In this document: in pieces, positions 33,123-40,808 of the stretch
How the letters are laid out: each line of letters begins with the position of its first letter
How positions within the stretch are numbered: the stretch's first letter is position 1
The notes under the pieces: generated by a model
Told to the model about the DNA's origin: nothing
Databases searched by the model: none
Seen by the model: the letters and a program-made list of their open reading frames with translations, nothing else
DNA from: CAYFHQ01 sp964342805
GTDB taxonomy: Bacteria; Bacillota; Clostridia; Peptostreptococcales; Acidaminobacteraceae
Length of the DNA stretch: 40,808 bases
Direction of reading: 5' to 3'
NCBI GenBank assembly: GCA_964342805.1
Contig: CAYFHQ010000024.1
Span: 1 to 40,808 of the forward strand
Position numbers and translations under genes: made by a program

Positions 33123-35771
33123 ATGAAACAAAGACCCATACGGAGCATTCTATTCTTTCAACAAGTGATGATTATTCTCGTTTCTTTGCTTTGCTTAGCC
33201 CTATTTAGTGGCAGCCTTTACATACGAAACAACGCTGAAAAACAAGCAACTGCAATGAGTCAAAACATGACAGTCACCCAAGCTGCCTTCAGGCAGTTAT
33301 CAATGACTGTTTATGACTATGCCTATTTCCTGAGCCATAACCAGGAATTTGTAGCTTCATACCTCCAAACTTTACCCGTCCAACCTACTGCAAACGAGGC
33401 CTTGTCATTTAGTCACTTCCAACAAAATCACCCCGACCTCTTCCAGCATATTCAGACCTTCGACAACCTTTCAGGCCTATACATACTCGAAGACAACCAG
33501 CCCTCCATTGCCATTACCAGCGGCGGACAGGATTTTGCCATTGATTTTTCTGAGCCTTTACTTGTGGATCAACCCTCCAACCTCATATTACACAACGCTA
33601 ATGGTGACTTGTTCATTTACGGGGCAAGTCAGATTTCCTCTGCTCCCAACCGGACCCTCGTTGCCCTCCTCCAAATTCAACCAGACCTGATTGAGCGCTT
33701 GGCCGTCCAAATGGGAATCAACATAGGCTTTTACAAGGACGACCTGCTTACCCTTGGACCCCCTACGGACCAAATGACCCAGGGGGCCATGGATGACCTC
33801 TACACATTGGTGAACCAGTCCCTCCCCTACCCTTCTACTGAGGAAAGCACCCATAGTAAAATTGGGTTCTTCGACGTTTGTCTCTTACCTACATCCCCTG
33901 GCCAAGGCCTAATTATGATTACGGACTACAATGACAGCAATGACTTCCTTCTTCGTTCCTTAAGCCTGCTTCTGGCCTTCTTTATGTCCCTTTTGGGCCT
34001 GTCCATTATAGCCACCTATTTCCTTGGCTCCTATGTGACCAAGCCCTTTATCAAACTCAGTGAGTCCCTGCACCAAATTACAACGACCAAAAACCGCGTA
34101 GAAGTCTCTGCGGATATTCCCATAACTGAAGTGGAGGACACCATTATTGCGGTCAATGACCTCCTGGACACCCTAGACGCTACGGAGTCACAAAAGCACA
34201 TGCTGGTCCATGAAACCAATCGTGACGGCTTGACTGGCCTTTACAACCACCGTTATTTCTATCAATACTTAGAGGAACTCAACCAATTGTACTTAACCTC
34301 CTCGGTTGCCATTGTTTTCATTGACCTGGACCACTTCAAGCACCTCAATGATAGCCTGGGCCATACCAGGGGCGATTTTGTTCTCCAAGCCATCGCCCAA
34401 AGGCTACAGGCCATAGACACATACGAAGCCAGTGCCTTTCGTTATGGTGGAGAGGAGTTTGTCCTTATCCTTGAATCCTTGCCCATTGAGGAGGCCCCTG
34501 CCTTTGGTGACAACCTATGCAAGATGATAGAAGAAGACCTTGAAATCCAGGACCATGTCCACCCCCTCCAGCAAACAATCAGTGTGGGGATTGCCCTCTA
34601 CCCTGACCACAGTGACCACTTAAACCACTTGGTGAAGCTGGCAGACATGGCCATGTATTACTCTAAGAACAACGGAAGAAACCAGAGTCATGTATACAAC
34701 AAAACCATTGAATACATTATTGAGCATCAAGGCACAGCCATGGCCCAACGGGAAGTCTTATTGAAGTCGGTCTATGCCCTGGTACAGGCCATAGAGGCCA
34801 AGGACAAGTACACCAGTAACCACTCTGTGGAAGTGGCAAAGTTTGCCAGCCTCATGGGCAAGGCCATGGAGTTTGACGACACGGACATTAATAATTTGAC
34901 CATCAGCGCAACCATCCACGACATCGGAAAGATTGGTATTCAAGACGACATCCTTTCCAAAACAGGCCCTCTTACGGATGGTGAATACAGGCGGATTAAG
35001 GAACATCCTGTCCTTGGAGTTGACATCGTCAACATGCTATTTGAAAAAGGGAGCGAAATCCTCAGCGGAATCCGCCACCACCACGAATGGTGGGATGGCA
35101 GTGGCTATCCAGACGGTCTTCAAGGAAGCGAAATTCCACTCTTCGCCCGGATCATCAGCATAGCCGACGCCTACCATGCCATGACTTCTAAGCGGTCCTA
35201 CCGGGAGGCCCACCCTGAGTCCTTTGCCGTGGAGGAACTCATAGACAAGGCAGGCAAACAGTTTGACCCCCTCCTGGTGGAACTCTTTATTGACCTGCTA
35301 AAGACCAATGTGAGGACCCGGACCCTGGCACAAACCAGCTTAATTCCACAGGCCCAAGAAGTCTTTGAATACTTAAATGACGATCAAATACCCCCACAGG
35401 CAGATGAATCGTCTCCTTACATTATGGTGGTTGATCGGTCCTACAATATCCTGTTTACCAACCGGTCCATGAAAGACCGCCTGGGCTTGGACCTGGACAA
35501 TGCCATTGGAACTAAATGCTTTGAAACCCTGCATGGGAACAGTAAACCCTGCGACCACTGCAAACTCCCTCGGATGTTTGTTGAAAAGCGCATTAGCCAC
35601 TCAACCTCGACGGAAACCCTCGTTAATGGCTTGGTTCAAGAAATCGAGCAAATATGGATTCCTGTCATGAACCAAAGGGGGGATATCATTTACACAGTGG
35701 AAATTGCCTATCCCATGGCCCAGTTGGGTAATGACCCCAAAGAAGCCAAACAAAAAAGGACCCTTTCTTAG
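33123..35771 (+). CDS. Membrane c-di-GMP protein: GGDEF, HD-GYP and C-terminal PAS-like domains
   Basis: The protein has 882 residues. It has an N-terminal membrane span, an extracellular sensor of about 240 residues, a second span (about 280-302) and a HAMP-like linker. The GGDEF domain has GGEEF at 442-446 and appears able to make c-di-GMP. The HD-GYP phosphodiesterase domain has HD at 599-600 (HDIGKIG) and GYP at 661-663 (HHEWWDGSGYPDG). A PAS-like region follows (from about 765) with CFETLHGNSKPCDHCKLP, whose cysteines may bind metal or a cofactor. Having both synthesis and breakdown domains, its net output is uncertain. ATG follows GAGGTGATGGA. Confidence 0.92.
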   Translation: MKQRPIRSILFFQQVMIILVSLLCLALFSGSLYIRNNAEKQATAMSQNMTVTQAAFRQLSMTVYDYAYFLSHNQEFVASYLQTLPVQPTANEALSFSHFQQNHPDLFQHIQTFDNLSGLYILEDNQPSIAITSGGQDFAIDFSEPLLVDQPSNLILHNANGDLFIYGASQISSAPNRTLVALLQIQPDLIERLAVQMGINIGFYKDDLLTLGPPTDQMTQGAMDDLYTLVNQSLPYPSTEESTHSKIGFFDVCLLPTSPGQGLIMITDYNDSNDFLLRSLSLLLAFFMSLLGLSIIATYFLGSYVTKPFIKLSESLHQITTTKNRVEVSADIPITEVEDTIIAVNDLLDTLDATESQKHMLVHETNRDGLTGLYNHRYFYQYLEELNQLYLTSSVAIVFIDLDHFKHLNDSLGHTRGDFVLQAIAQRLQAIDTYEASAFRYGGEEFVLILESLPIEEAPAFGDNLCKMIEEDLEIQDHVHPLQQTISVGIALYPDHSDHLNHLVKLADMAMYYSKNNGRNQSHVYNKTIEYIIEHQGTAMAQREVLLKSVYALVQAIEAKDKYTSNHSVEVAKFASLMGKAMEFDDTDINNLTISATIHDIGKIGIQDDILSKTGPLTDGEYRRIKEHPVLGVDIVNMLFEKGSEILSGIRHHHEWWDGSGYPDGLQGSEIPLFARIISIADAYHAMTSKRSYREAHPESFAVEELIDKAGKQFDPLLVELFIDLLKTNVRTRTLAQTSLIPQAQEVFEYLNDDQIPPQADESSPYIMVVDRSYNILFTNRSMKDRLGLDLDNAIGTKCFETLHGNSKPCDHCKLPRMFVEKRISHSTSTETLVNGLVQEIEQIWIPVMNQRGDIIYTVEIAYPMAQLGNDPKEAKQKRTLS

Positions 35772-35783
35772 GAGGGTTCTTTT
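35757..35783 (+). terminator. Terminator overlapping the stop codon of the GGDEF/HD-GYP gene
   Basis: AGGACCCT and AGGGTTCT pair over 8 bp (one G-U) around TTCTTAGG, followed by TTTT. The stem begins before the TAG stop, so translating ribosomes would interfere with it. Confidence 0.55.
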
Positions 35784-35868
35784 CATGCCAGCTTATAGGA
35801 GGATTGTACAAGCCATGTGCAGAAATCAATACAAAAGGCATAATCCACATCTGACAAGGAGACAGGCG

Positions 35869-37929
35869 ATGACCAGAACAAATTCCCTTCATAAGGTAAG
35901 AAATATCGGCATCATGGCCCATATCGATGCAGGTAAAACCACCGCTACCGAGCGGATTCTCTATTATACAGGCCGTACCCACAAGATGGGTGAAGTCCAT
36001 GAGGGCTCAGCAGTCATGGACTGGATGGAGCAGGAGCAAAACCGAGGAATCACCATTACGTCCGCTGCCACCACCTGTGTCTGGAAGGACGCACAAATCC
36101 ATATCATCGACACCCCAGGCCACGTAGATTTTACCGCTGAAGTGGAGCGGAGCCTCCGGGTCCTTGACGGGGCAGTTTTTCTCCTAGATGCCAAAGAGGG
36201 GGTGGAACCCCAGACAGAAGTGGTCTGGCGCCAGGCCAACCACTACCATGTGCCCCGCTTGGTTTTTGTCAACAAAATGGACATGACCGGGGCCAACTTC
36301 CAGCGGTCTGTGAACATGATCCAGGACCGCCTGGGCGGTGTGCCCGTCCCCCTTCAACTGCCCATCGGGGCAGAGGAAGAATTTGAGGGCATCATATCCC
36401 TCGTGGACCAAGTGGCCCTCTATAACCGGGGCAAGGCTGGTGAAACTGTCGAGTCTGGCCCTATCCCCAACCATCTTGTTGACCAGGTAGACCATGCCCG
36501 CAACCAACTGGTGGAGGCCCTGGCAGAATACGACGACGACCTTATGTTGCAATACCTTGAAGGCGATTTTGTAGATGCGCCCACCCTGACAACTGCCTTA
36601 CGCCAGGCAACCCTCGCTGGACAGGTTGTGCCGGTCTTGTGCGGAGCCGCTTATAAAAACAAGGGCGTCCAAATGCTCCTAGATGCAGTTGTCGCCTACC
36701 TCCCCTCCCCCGTGGACATTCCCCCAGCCAAGGGGCATACGTCTAAAGAAGAGGAAGTCGAGCGTCCAGCTGACGACGGGGCCCCCTTTTCAGCCCTAGT
36801 TTTCAAGCTCATGACCGACCCCTTCGTAGGCAAACTGTCCTATCTGCGGGTTTACTCAGGCACTTTGAAGGCAGGAGCCACCACCTACAATGCCACAAAG
36901 AAGAAAAAGGAACGGGTGGGGAAAATCCTTCAAATGCATGCCAATGAACGGAAGGAAATTGAAGTCATGCATACGGGGGACATTGTTGCTGTGATTGGTC
37001 TCAAACACACAACCACAGGGGACACCCTGTCCACCATGGGGGCACCCATTCTTTATGAGTCCATGGACTTTCCTGTCCCAGTCATATCCGTTGCTGTTGA
37101 ACCCCGCACACCGGGGGACCATGACAAGCTACTGGCCTCACTGGCCCTACTTGCTGAGGAGGACCCAACCTTCACAACCCAGGTCCACCCAGACACAGGC
37201 CAACTTCTGATCTCTGGCATGGGTGAACTTCACCTGGAGATCATAGTGGACCGTCTCCTAACCGAATTCAAGGTCCAAGCCAATGTGGGCCAGCCCCAAG
37301 TCACCTACAAGGAAAGCATTGTCCAAGAAACCGTGGTGGACTATACCCTGTCCAAGCAGTATGGTGGCCATGGCCTGGAAGGACAAGTGAAAATTCGCGT
37401 GAAGCCTAAGGAAAGAGGGTCTGGACACAGCTTTGCATCTTCAATAGGTAATCGGGACTTTCCAAAAGATTTTGTCACCGCCTGTGAAGAAGGCATTATG
37501 CAGTCCCTTCAGTCGGGCACCATAGCCGGCTTCGAAGTGATTGACCTGGATGTAGAACTCCTAGACGCCAGTTACCAGCAGGACACGTCCAATGAGGTGG
37601 CCTTCCGTATGGCCGGGTCCAATGCCTTAACACAAGCCCTCAAGCAAGGCCAGTCTATCCTCTTGGAACCCATTTTCAAAGTAGAAGTCCATGTTCCAGA
37701 GAACTTTGTGGGTGCTGTGGTCGACGACCTCAACAAACGCAAGGGCCTGGTCACAGACATTGACGCTGTGGACAAGACCCGGGTGGTCAGGGGGACAGTT
37801 CCCCTGTCCAACATGTTTGGCTACGCCACTGACCTGCGATCGGCCACCCAGGGCCGAGGGAATTATTCCATGGTCTTTGACCGGTTTGGTGAAGTGTCCA
37901 AGTCAGTTTTAGCCCGGTTTACAAGCTAA
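35869..37929 (+). CDS. fusA: Elongation factor G (stand-alone paralogue)
   Basis: A 686-residue translational GTPase that moves tRNAs and mRNA through the ribosome. The start is ATG 35869 behind AAGGAGACAGGCG; a longer frame through the previous gene is rejected. G-motifs are AHIDAGKTT (G1), RGITITSAAT (switch), DTPGHVDF (G3) and NKMD (G4). Later domains include TTSQHP-like LLISGMGELHLEI and LSKQYGGHG. It is not next to rpsL/rpsG, and its middle part is divergent (VDIPPAKGHTSKEEEVER), so it may be a second EF-G specialised for recycling or stress. The symbol is given with reserve. Confidence 0.88.
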   Translation: MTRTNSLHKVRNIGIMAHIDAGKTTATERILYYTGRTHKMGEVHEGSAVMDWMEQEQNRGITITSAATTCVWKDAQIHIIDTPGHVDFTAEVERSLRVLDGAVFLLDAKEGVEPQTEVVWRQANHYHVPRLVFVNKMDMTGANFQRSVNMIQDRLGGVPVPLQLPIGAEEEFEGIISLVDQVALYNRGKAGETVESGPIPNHLVDQVDHARNQLVEALAEYDDDLMLQYLEGDFVDAPTLTTALRQATLAGQVVPVLCGAAYKNKGVQMLLDAVVAYLPSPVDIPPAKGHTSKEEEVERPADDGAPFSALVFKLMTDPFVGKLSYLRVYSGTLKAGATTYNATKKKKERVGKILQMHANERKEIEVMHTGDIVAVIGLKHTTTGDTLSTMGAPILYESMDFPVPVISVAVEPRTPGDHDKLLASLALLAEEDPTFTTQVHPDTGQLLISGMGELHLEIIVDRLLTEFKVQANVGQPQVTYKESIVQETVVDYTLSKQYGGHGLEGQVKIRVKPKERGSGHSFASSIGNRDFPKDFVTACEEGIMQSLQSGTIAGFEVIDLDVELLDASYQQDTSNEVAFRMAGSNALTQALKQGQSILLEPIFKVEVHVPENFVGAVVDDLNKRKGLVTDIDAVDKTRVVRGTVPLSNMFGYATDLRSATQGRGNYSMVFDRFGEVSKSVLARFTS

Positions 37930-37997
37930 GGCGTGATCCTAATGAATAATGGTCCTGCAATGGTGGGCCAGCAAGGTTCTGTTTATCTAACGAACGT

Positions 37998-38027
37998 AAA
38001 AAAGTAGCTCGAGAGAGCTACTTTTTT
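37998..38027 (+). terminator. Intrinsic terminator after EF-G
   Basis: AAAAAAGTAGCTC and GAGCTACTTTTTT form a 13-bp stem with a GAGA loop and a long T-run. It works in both directions by sequence. Confidence 0.9.
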
Positions 38028-38169
38028 GTGTCTTCCATTTGCTTGATATAGGCCTTTGCCAGTTTGAAACTTGCCAATGAATCTTCCCTCTCCCCACGTT
38101 TTCATAAGCCAAACAGGGGTATAAATCACTTAAGGCTTCAAAGCGAACACTATTGGTGAGGAGGGTATT

Positions 38170-40173
38170 ATGAAGCTTAAGAACAAACTACTTATACCTG
38201 TGCTTTCCGTTTTACTTATTGCAATCTTCGTACTCGGTTTTGTCATGTTTAATCGCATTGAAAACGAACTGGTTCTAGGTCTCATACAGGAGCAAATGGC
38301 GTCTCAATTGGATAACTTAACAGAAAACATCACCACCCGACAAGAAGTGGAACAGACCTTTTTTGACACCCTGGACGACAAGAACTTAGACCTGGCCAAG
38401 GCAGTGGCGGAAATGATCCGGCTAACGCCCGACGCCCTGGAACTCAGCCAAATGATTGCCCTGGCTGAGAGTATAGGTGTGGACGAAATCCACGTCATGA
38501 ACAAGGACGGGGTTTTAACCAACGGGAATATTGAAGGGTTTTATGGCTTTGACTTTAATACGTCAGACCAAACCATCCCCTTCCTGACTCTAATCGACCA
38601 AAAAGATGGACGTCTGGCCCAGGTTCCCTCTGAACGGGGTACGGACGCTGTTCTCTTCCAGTACATTGGGGTTTCCCGTTTAGACGAGCCTGGTATTGTA
38701 CAGGTGGGCTTGTCACCCCAGTACATTAATGAACTTCAATCTGTTATTGGACTCCAAAGCATGATCGAAGGGATCAAGGTGGGTAAAAGCGGTTACGCCT
38801 ATATCGTTGACTCCGACGGCATGACCCTCTACCACAAGAACCCTGCCAATGTGGGAACTGACATTAAGGAAATGCCTGTCCTTGCTCCCCTCCTAGAAGG
38901 CGGCGAAGGCTTCTTTAGTTATGTATATGAAGGTGACAAGATCTATGCTTCCTACAGGGCCATGGGGGACTGGACCCTGGTTGCCACTGTCCCAGAGGCT
39001 GACTTTGTTGAGTCGGTTTCCAGTATAGTCACTAGCATTACCATTATGATGGGAATCATGTTGCTCCTTGTCGCCATTATTATTACCGTGATCGCAACTC
39101 GCCTCTTTAAGCCCATTAGCCAAATGGCTGAGAAGATGGAACTGGCCGGTAATGGTGACCTCAGTGTTCGCATTAACTTAAACACAAAAGACGAGATGGG
39201 TACGCTGGCCAAGAGCTATAATAAAATGCTGGAGAACATTCAACTGCTCTTAAAGCAAACCCACGTCATTGCAGACGATATTACGGCTTCCAGCATTGAA
39301 ATCCACAACATCATTGAAGACGTGACCATGAGTAACTCTGAGATTTCCAACTCGGTGGAGGAAATCGCCCAAGGGGCCACTTCCCAGGCCCAGTCCAGTA
39401 ACGACTCGGTGAATGCCATGAATAACCTGTCAGAGCATATCGACTCCACGTCCTCAGGTCTTGTGGAAACCATTACCCTGACGCAAGAGGTGACGGGGAG
39501 TAGTCACAAGTCTGAAGTGTCTCTCCAGACCCTTAAGGACAATTTTGCTGAAAATGTAAAGGCAACCCGGATCGTCAACCAGAGTGTTGATGAACTGGCC
39601 ACCAAGTCTTCTACCATCAGTGAGATCATTGTAACCATCCGGTCCATTTCCGATCAAACCAACTTGCTGGCCCTCAATGCAGCCATTGAGGCAGCTAGGG
39701 CAGGGGAACAGGGACGAGGTTTTGCTGTTGTAGCCGATGAGATTCGTAAGCTGGCAGAACAGTCTTCCCGGTCTGCAGAGGAAATTGACGGGATCATTTC
39801 TGAAATTGTAGACCTGGTCAACAGCACCAACCAGACCATTTCTGGTACCAATGCTGCCATCGAAAAGGTCAACGACTCCGTAGAAGAAACCCAAGCTATT
39901 TTCAATGAAATTAACCACTCTATTGAAGATGTCGCTAGCTTTGTAACGGACCTTGGTAGCCAGTTCGACAAGGTCAACCGGATTAAGAACAATGTGCTTA
40001 CGGAAATTGAGAATATCTCCAGTGTGTCTGAGCAAACGGCAGCAGGATCAGAAGAAATCAGTGCTTCCACGGTTCAGCAAACGGAAAACCTCCATTCCAT
40101 CAGTGTGAAAATTGATGAGAACCGTAGACAGATTGATGAGCTGAACAAGTCCCTAGGGATTTTCAAATTATAA
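38170..40173 (+). CDS. Methyl-accepting chemotaxis protein, double-Cache type
   Basis: A 667-residue receptor. The first membrane span is residues 7-27. A large extracellular domain of about 250 residues carries Cache features (GKSGYAYIVDSDGMTLYHKN; YRAMGDWTLVATVPEADF). The second span (about 288-312) is followed by HAMP (MELAGNGDLSVRINLNTKDE) and the signalling domain with tip LLALNAAIEAARAGEQGRGF. It resembles dCache receptors for amino acids or organic acids, but the ligand is not known. ATG follows GGAGGGTATT. Confidence 0.95.
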   Translation: MKLKNKLLIPVLSVLLIAIFVLGFVMFNRIENELVLGLIQEQMASQLDNLTENITTRQEVEQTFFDTLDDKNLDLAKAVAEMIRLTPDALELSQMIALAESIGVDEIHVMNKDGVLTNGNIEGFYGFDFNTSDQTIPFLTLIDQKDGRLAQVPSERGTDAVLFQYIGVSRLDEPGIVQVGLSPQYINELQSVIGLQSMIEGIKVGKSGYAYIVDSDGMTLYHKNPANVGTDIKEMPVLAPLLEGGEGFFSYVYEGDKIYASYRAMGDWTLVATVPEADFVESVSSIVTSITIMMGIMLLLVAIIITVIATRLFKPISQMAEKMELAGNGDLSVRINLNTKDEMGTLAKSYNKMLENIQLLLKQTHVIADDITASSIEIHNIIEDVTMSNSEISNSVEEIAQGATSQAQSSNDSVNAMNNLSEHIDSTSSGLVETITLTQEVTGSSHKSEVSLQTLKDNFAENVKATRIVNQSVDELATKSSTISEIIVTIRSISDQTNLLALNAAIEAARAGEQGRGFAVVADEIRKLAEQSSRSAEEIDGIISEIVDLVNSTNQTISGTNAAIEKVNDSVEETQAIFNEINHSIEDVASFVTDLGSQFDKVNRIKNNVLTEIENISSVSEQTAAGSEEISASTVQQTENLHSISVKIDENRRQIDELNKSLGIFKL

Positions 40174-40198
40174 GCATAGGTGCAGATCGAAAGTTACG

Positions 40199-40232
40199 AA
40201 CCCCACTTTATTCATACGGTGGGGTTTGTTTT
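40199..40232 (+). terminator. Intrinsic terminator after the chemoreceptor
   Basis: AACCCCAC and GTGGGGTT form an 8-bp stem with a 12-nt loop, followed by TGTTTTTG. It starts 26 bp after the stop. Confidence 0.82.
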
Positions 40233-40414
40233 TGTCACCTTGGATAAGGAAACCAAGTATTCACGACGACTTATAGTCATATAAAGCGCATCACAAAAAA
40301 ATAAGAAATTTCTAATTGAAAACTCATAAGCTGGCCCAAAAAGATTAATAATCAGCTCGTATACTGATTTTTGATCGACCACCCGTTTGTTGAGCAAGGT
40401 TTTAGTGGGGGCTC

Positions 40415-40808
40415 ATGCGGTTTCATTATTTAGATTACATGAAGTTTTTTGTTGCCATTACGGTTGTGATGGTCCATACCTATCCAGATCGGGAGTCAGT
40501 CCTTGCCTTTGTCATGACCAATGGCATTGCTCGGATCTGTGTGCCCTTCCTTTTTATGTGTACGGGATTTTTCCTCATGAAAAAGGCCCACAAGACTGGG
40601 TGGACCCCGAAATATGTAAAGACCTTGCTTCGAGACTATGCAATTTAGTTCCTTCTTTGATGTCACGGTCGTCTTGTTTTTACTGGGTAGTATAGAGTCT
40701 TACTACCACTGAATCGTCCAGGGACTACCAGGTCTTACACCTTTCTTAGACCACTTGTGAATGGTAAAATAAATTAGTCAGTTTCGGACAAAGAAACTAG
40801 CCAGAAAT
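40415..40808 (+). pseudogene. Remnant of an acyltransferase-3 family membrane protein
   Basis: The frame from 40415 (MRFHYLDYMKFFVAITVVMV; CVPFLFMCTGFFLMKK) has the N-terminal signature of acyltransferase-3 proteins, which are usually over 300 residues. It stops at 40648. A related reading continues in another frame (FSSFFDVTVVLFLLGSIESYYH), hits TGA near 40709, then shows LPGLT. So a frameshift and a further stop have broken the gene. No good ribosome binding site precedes the ATG. The rest lies outside the window. Confidence 0.6.

Overview
The window looks like a chromosome segment of an anaerobic, motile member of the Bacillota, probably class Clostridia. The support is strong GGAGG-type ribosome binding sites, a single-chain PurL of about 1,245 residues, a HesB/IscA-like selenoprotein with a C-terminal CGSCAGSCG tail, S-layer (SLH) anchoring, bacteriohemerythrins and chemoreceptors. 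No genus can be named from the sequence alone.

Layout. (1) 1-663: the decayed end of a hemerythrin/diguanylate cyclase gene. (2) About 664-10600: a visibly AT-rich island holding a RiPP-type gene cluster on the minus strand. In transcription order it has a radical SAM/SPASM enzyme, five tiny Cys-rich precursor-like genes (31-36 codons, shared motif ECxN[YF]...CCKxxxCK), a second radical SAM/SPASM enzyme, an ABC exporter and a third, more divergent radical SAM/SPASM enzyme with a PqqD-like N-terminus. Divergent to it is an HTH-TPR regulator of the RRNPP (Rgg/PlcR/NprR) kind. Its 3' end overlaps a 48-codon secreted-peptide gene that looks like its pheromone. The divergent intergenic region carries two copies of the palindrome GTCGA-N2-TCGAC. 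This is the best candidate for an undescribed system: a peptide-pheromone-controlled, multi-maturase Cys-rich peptide pathway. (3) 10685-22138: purine biosynthesis genes purL-E-C-F-M-N-H-D, all on the minus strand. A good promoter, a 15-codon leader ORF and an intrinsic terminator lie directly upstream of purE. (4) 22365-26886: a LysR regulator, the HesB-like selenoprotein with an in-frame UGA, a chemoreceptor, a decayed leucine-rich-repeat gene and a bacteriohemerythrin. (5) 26995-31977: a 1,660-residue S-layer-anchored subtilisin-like protease with seven cadherin-like repeats and a run of 14 glycines. (6) 32179-40808: a degenerate-GGDEF membrane protein, a GGDEF/HD-GYP/PAS protein, an elongation factor G paralogue, a second chemoreceptor and an acyltransferase remnant at the edge.

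How the genes may work together. In the island, the secreted peptide would be exported, matured and re-imported to switch the HTH-TPR regulator. That regulator would then control its own gene and the maturase/precursor operon. The radical SAM enzymes would modify the Cys-rich peptides and the ABC transporter would export them. The purine genes turn PRPP into IMP, apart from PurB and PurK activities not seen here. The remaining genes serve sensing, c-di-GMP signalling, oxygen or iron handling and the cell surface. Coordinates and motifs were read by eye; no database search or folding program was run.
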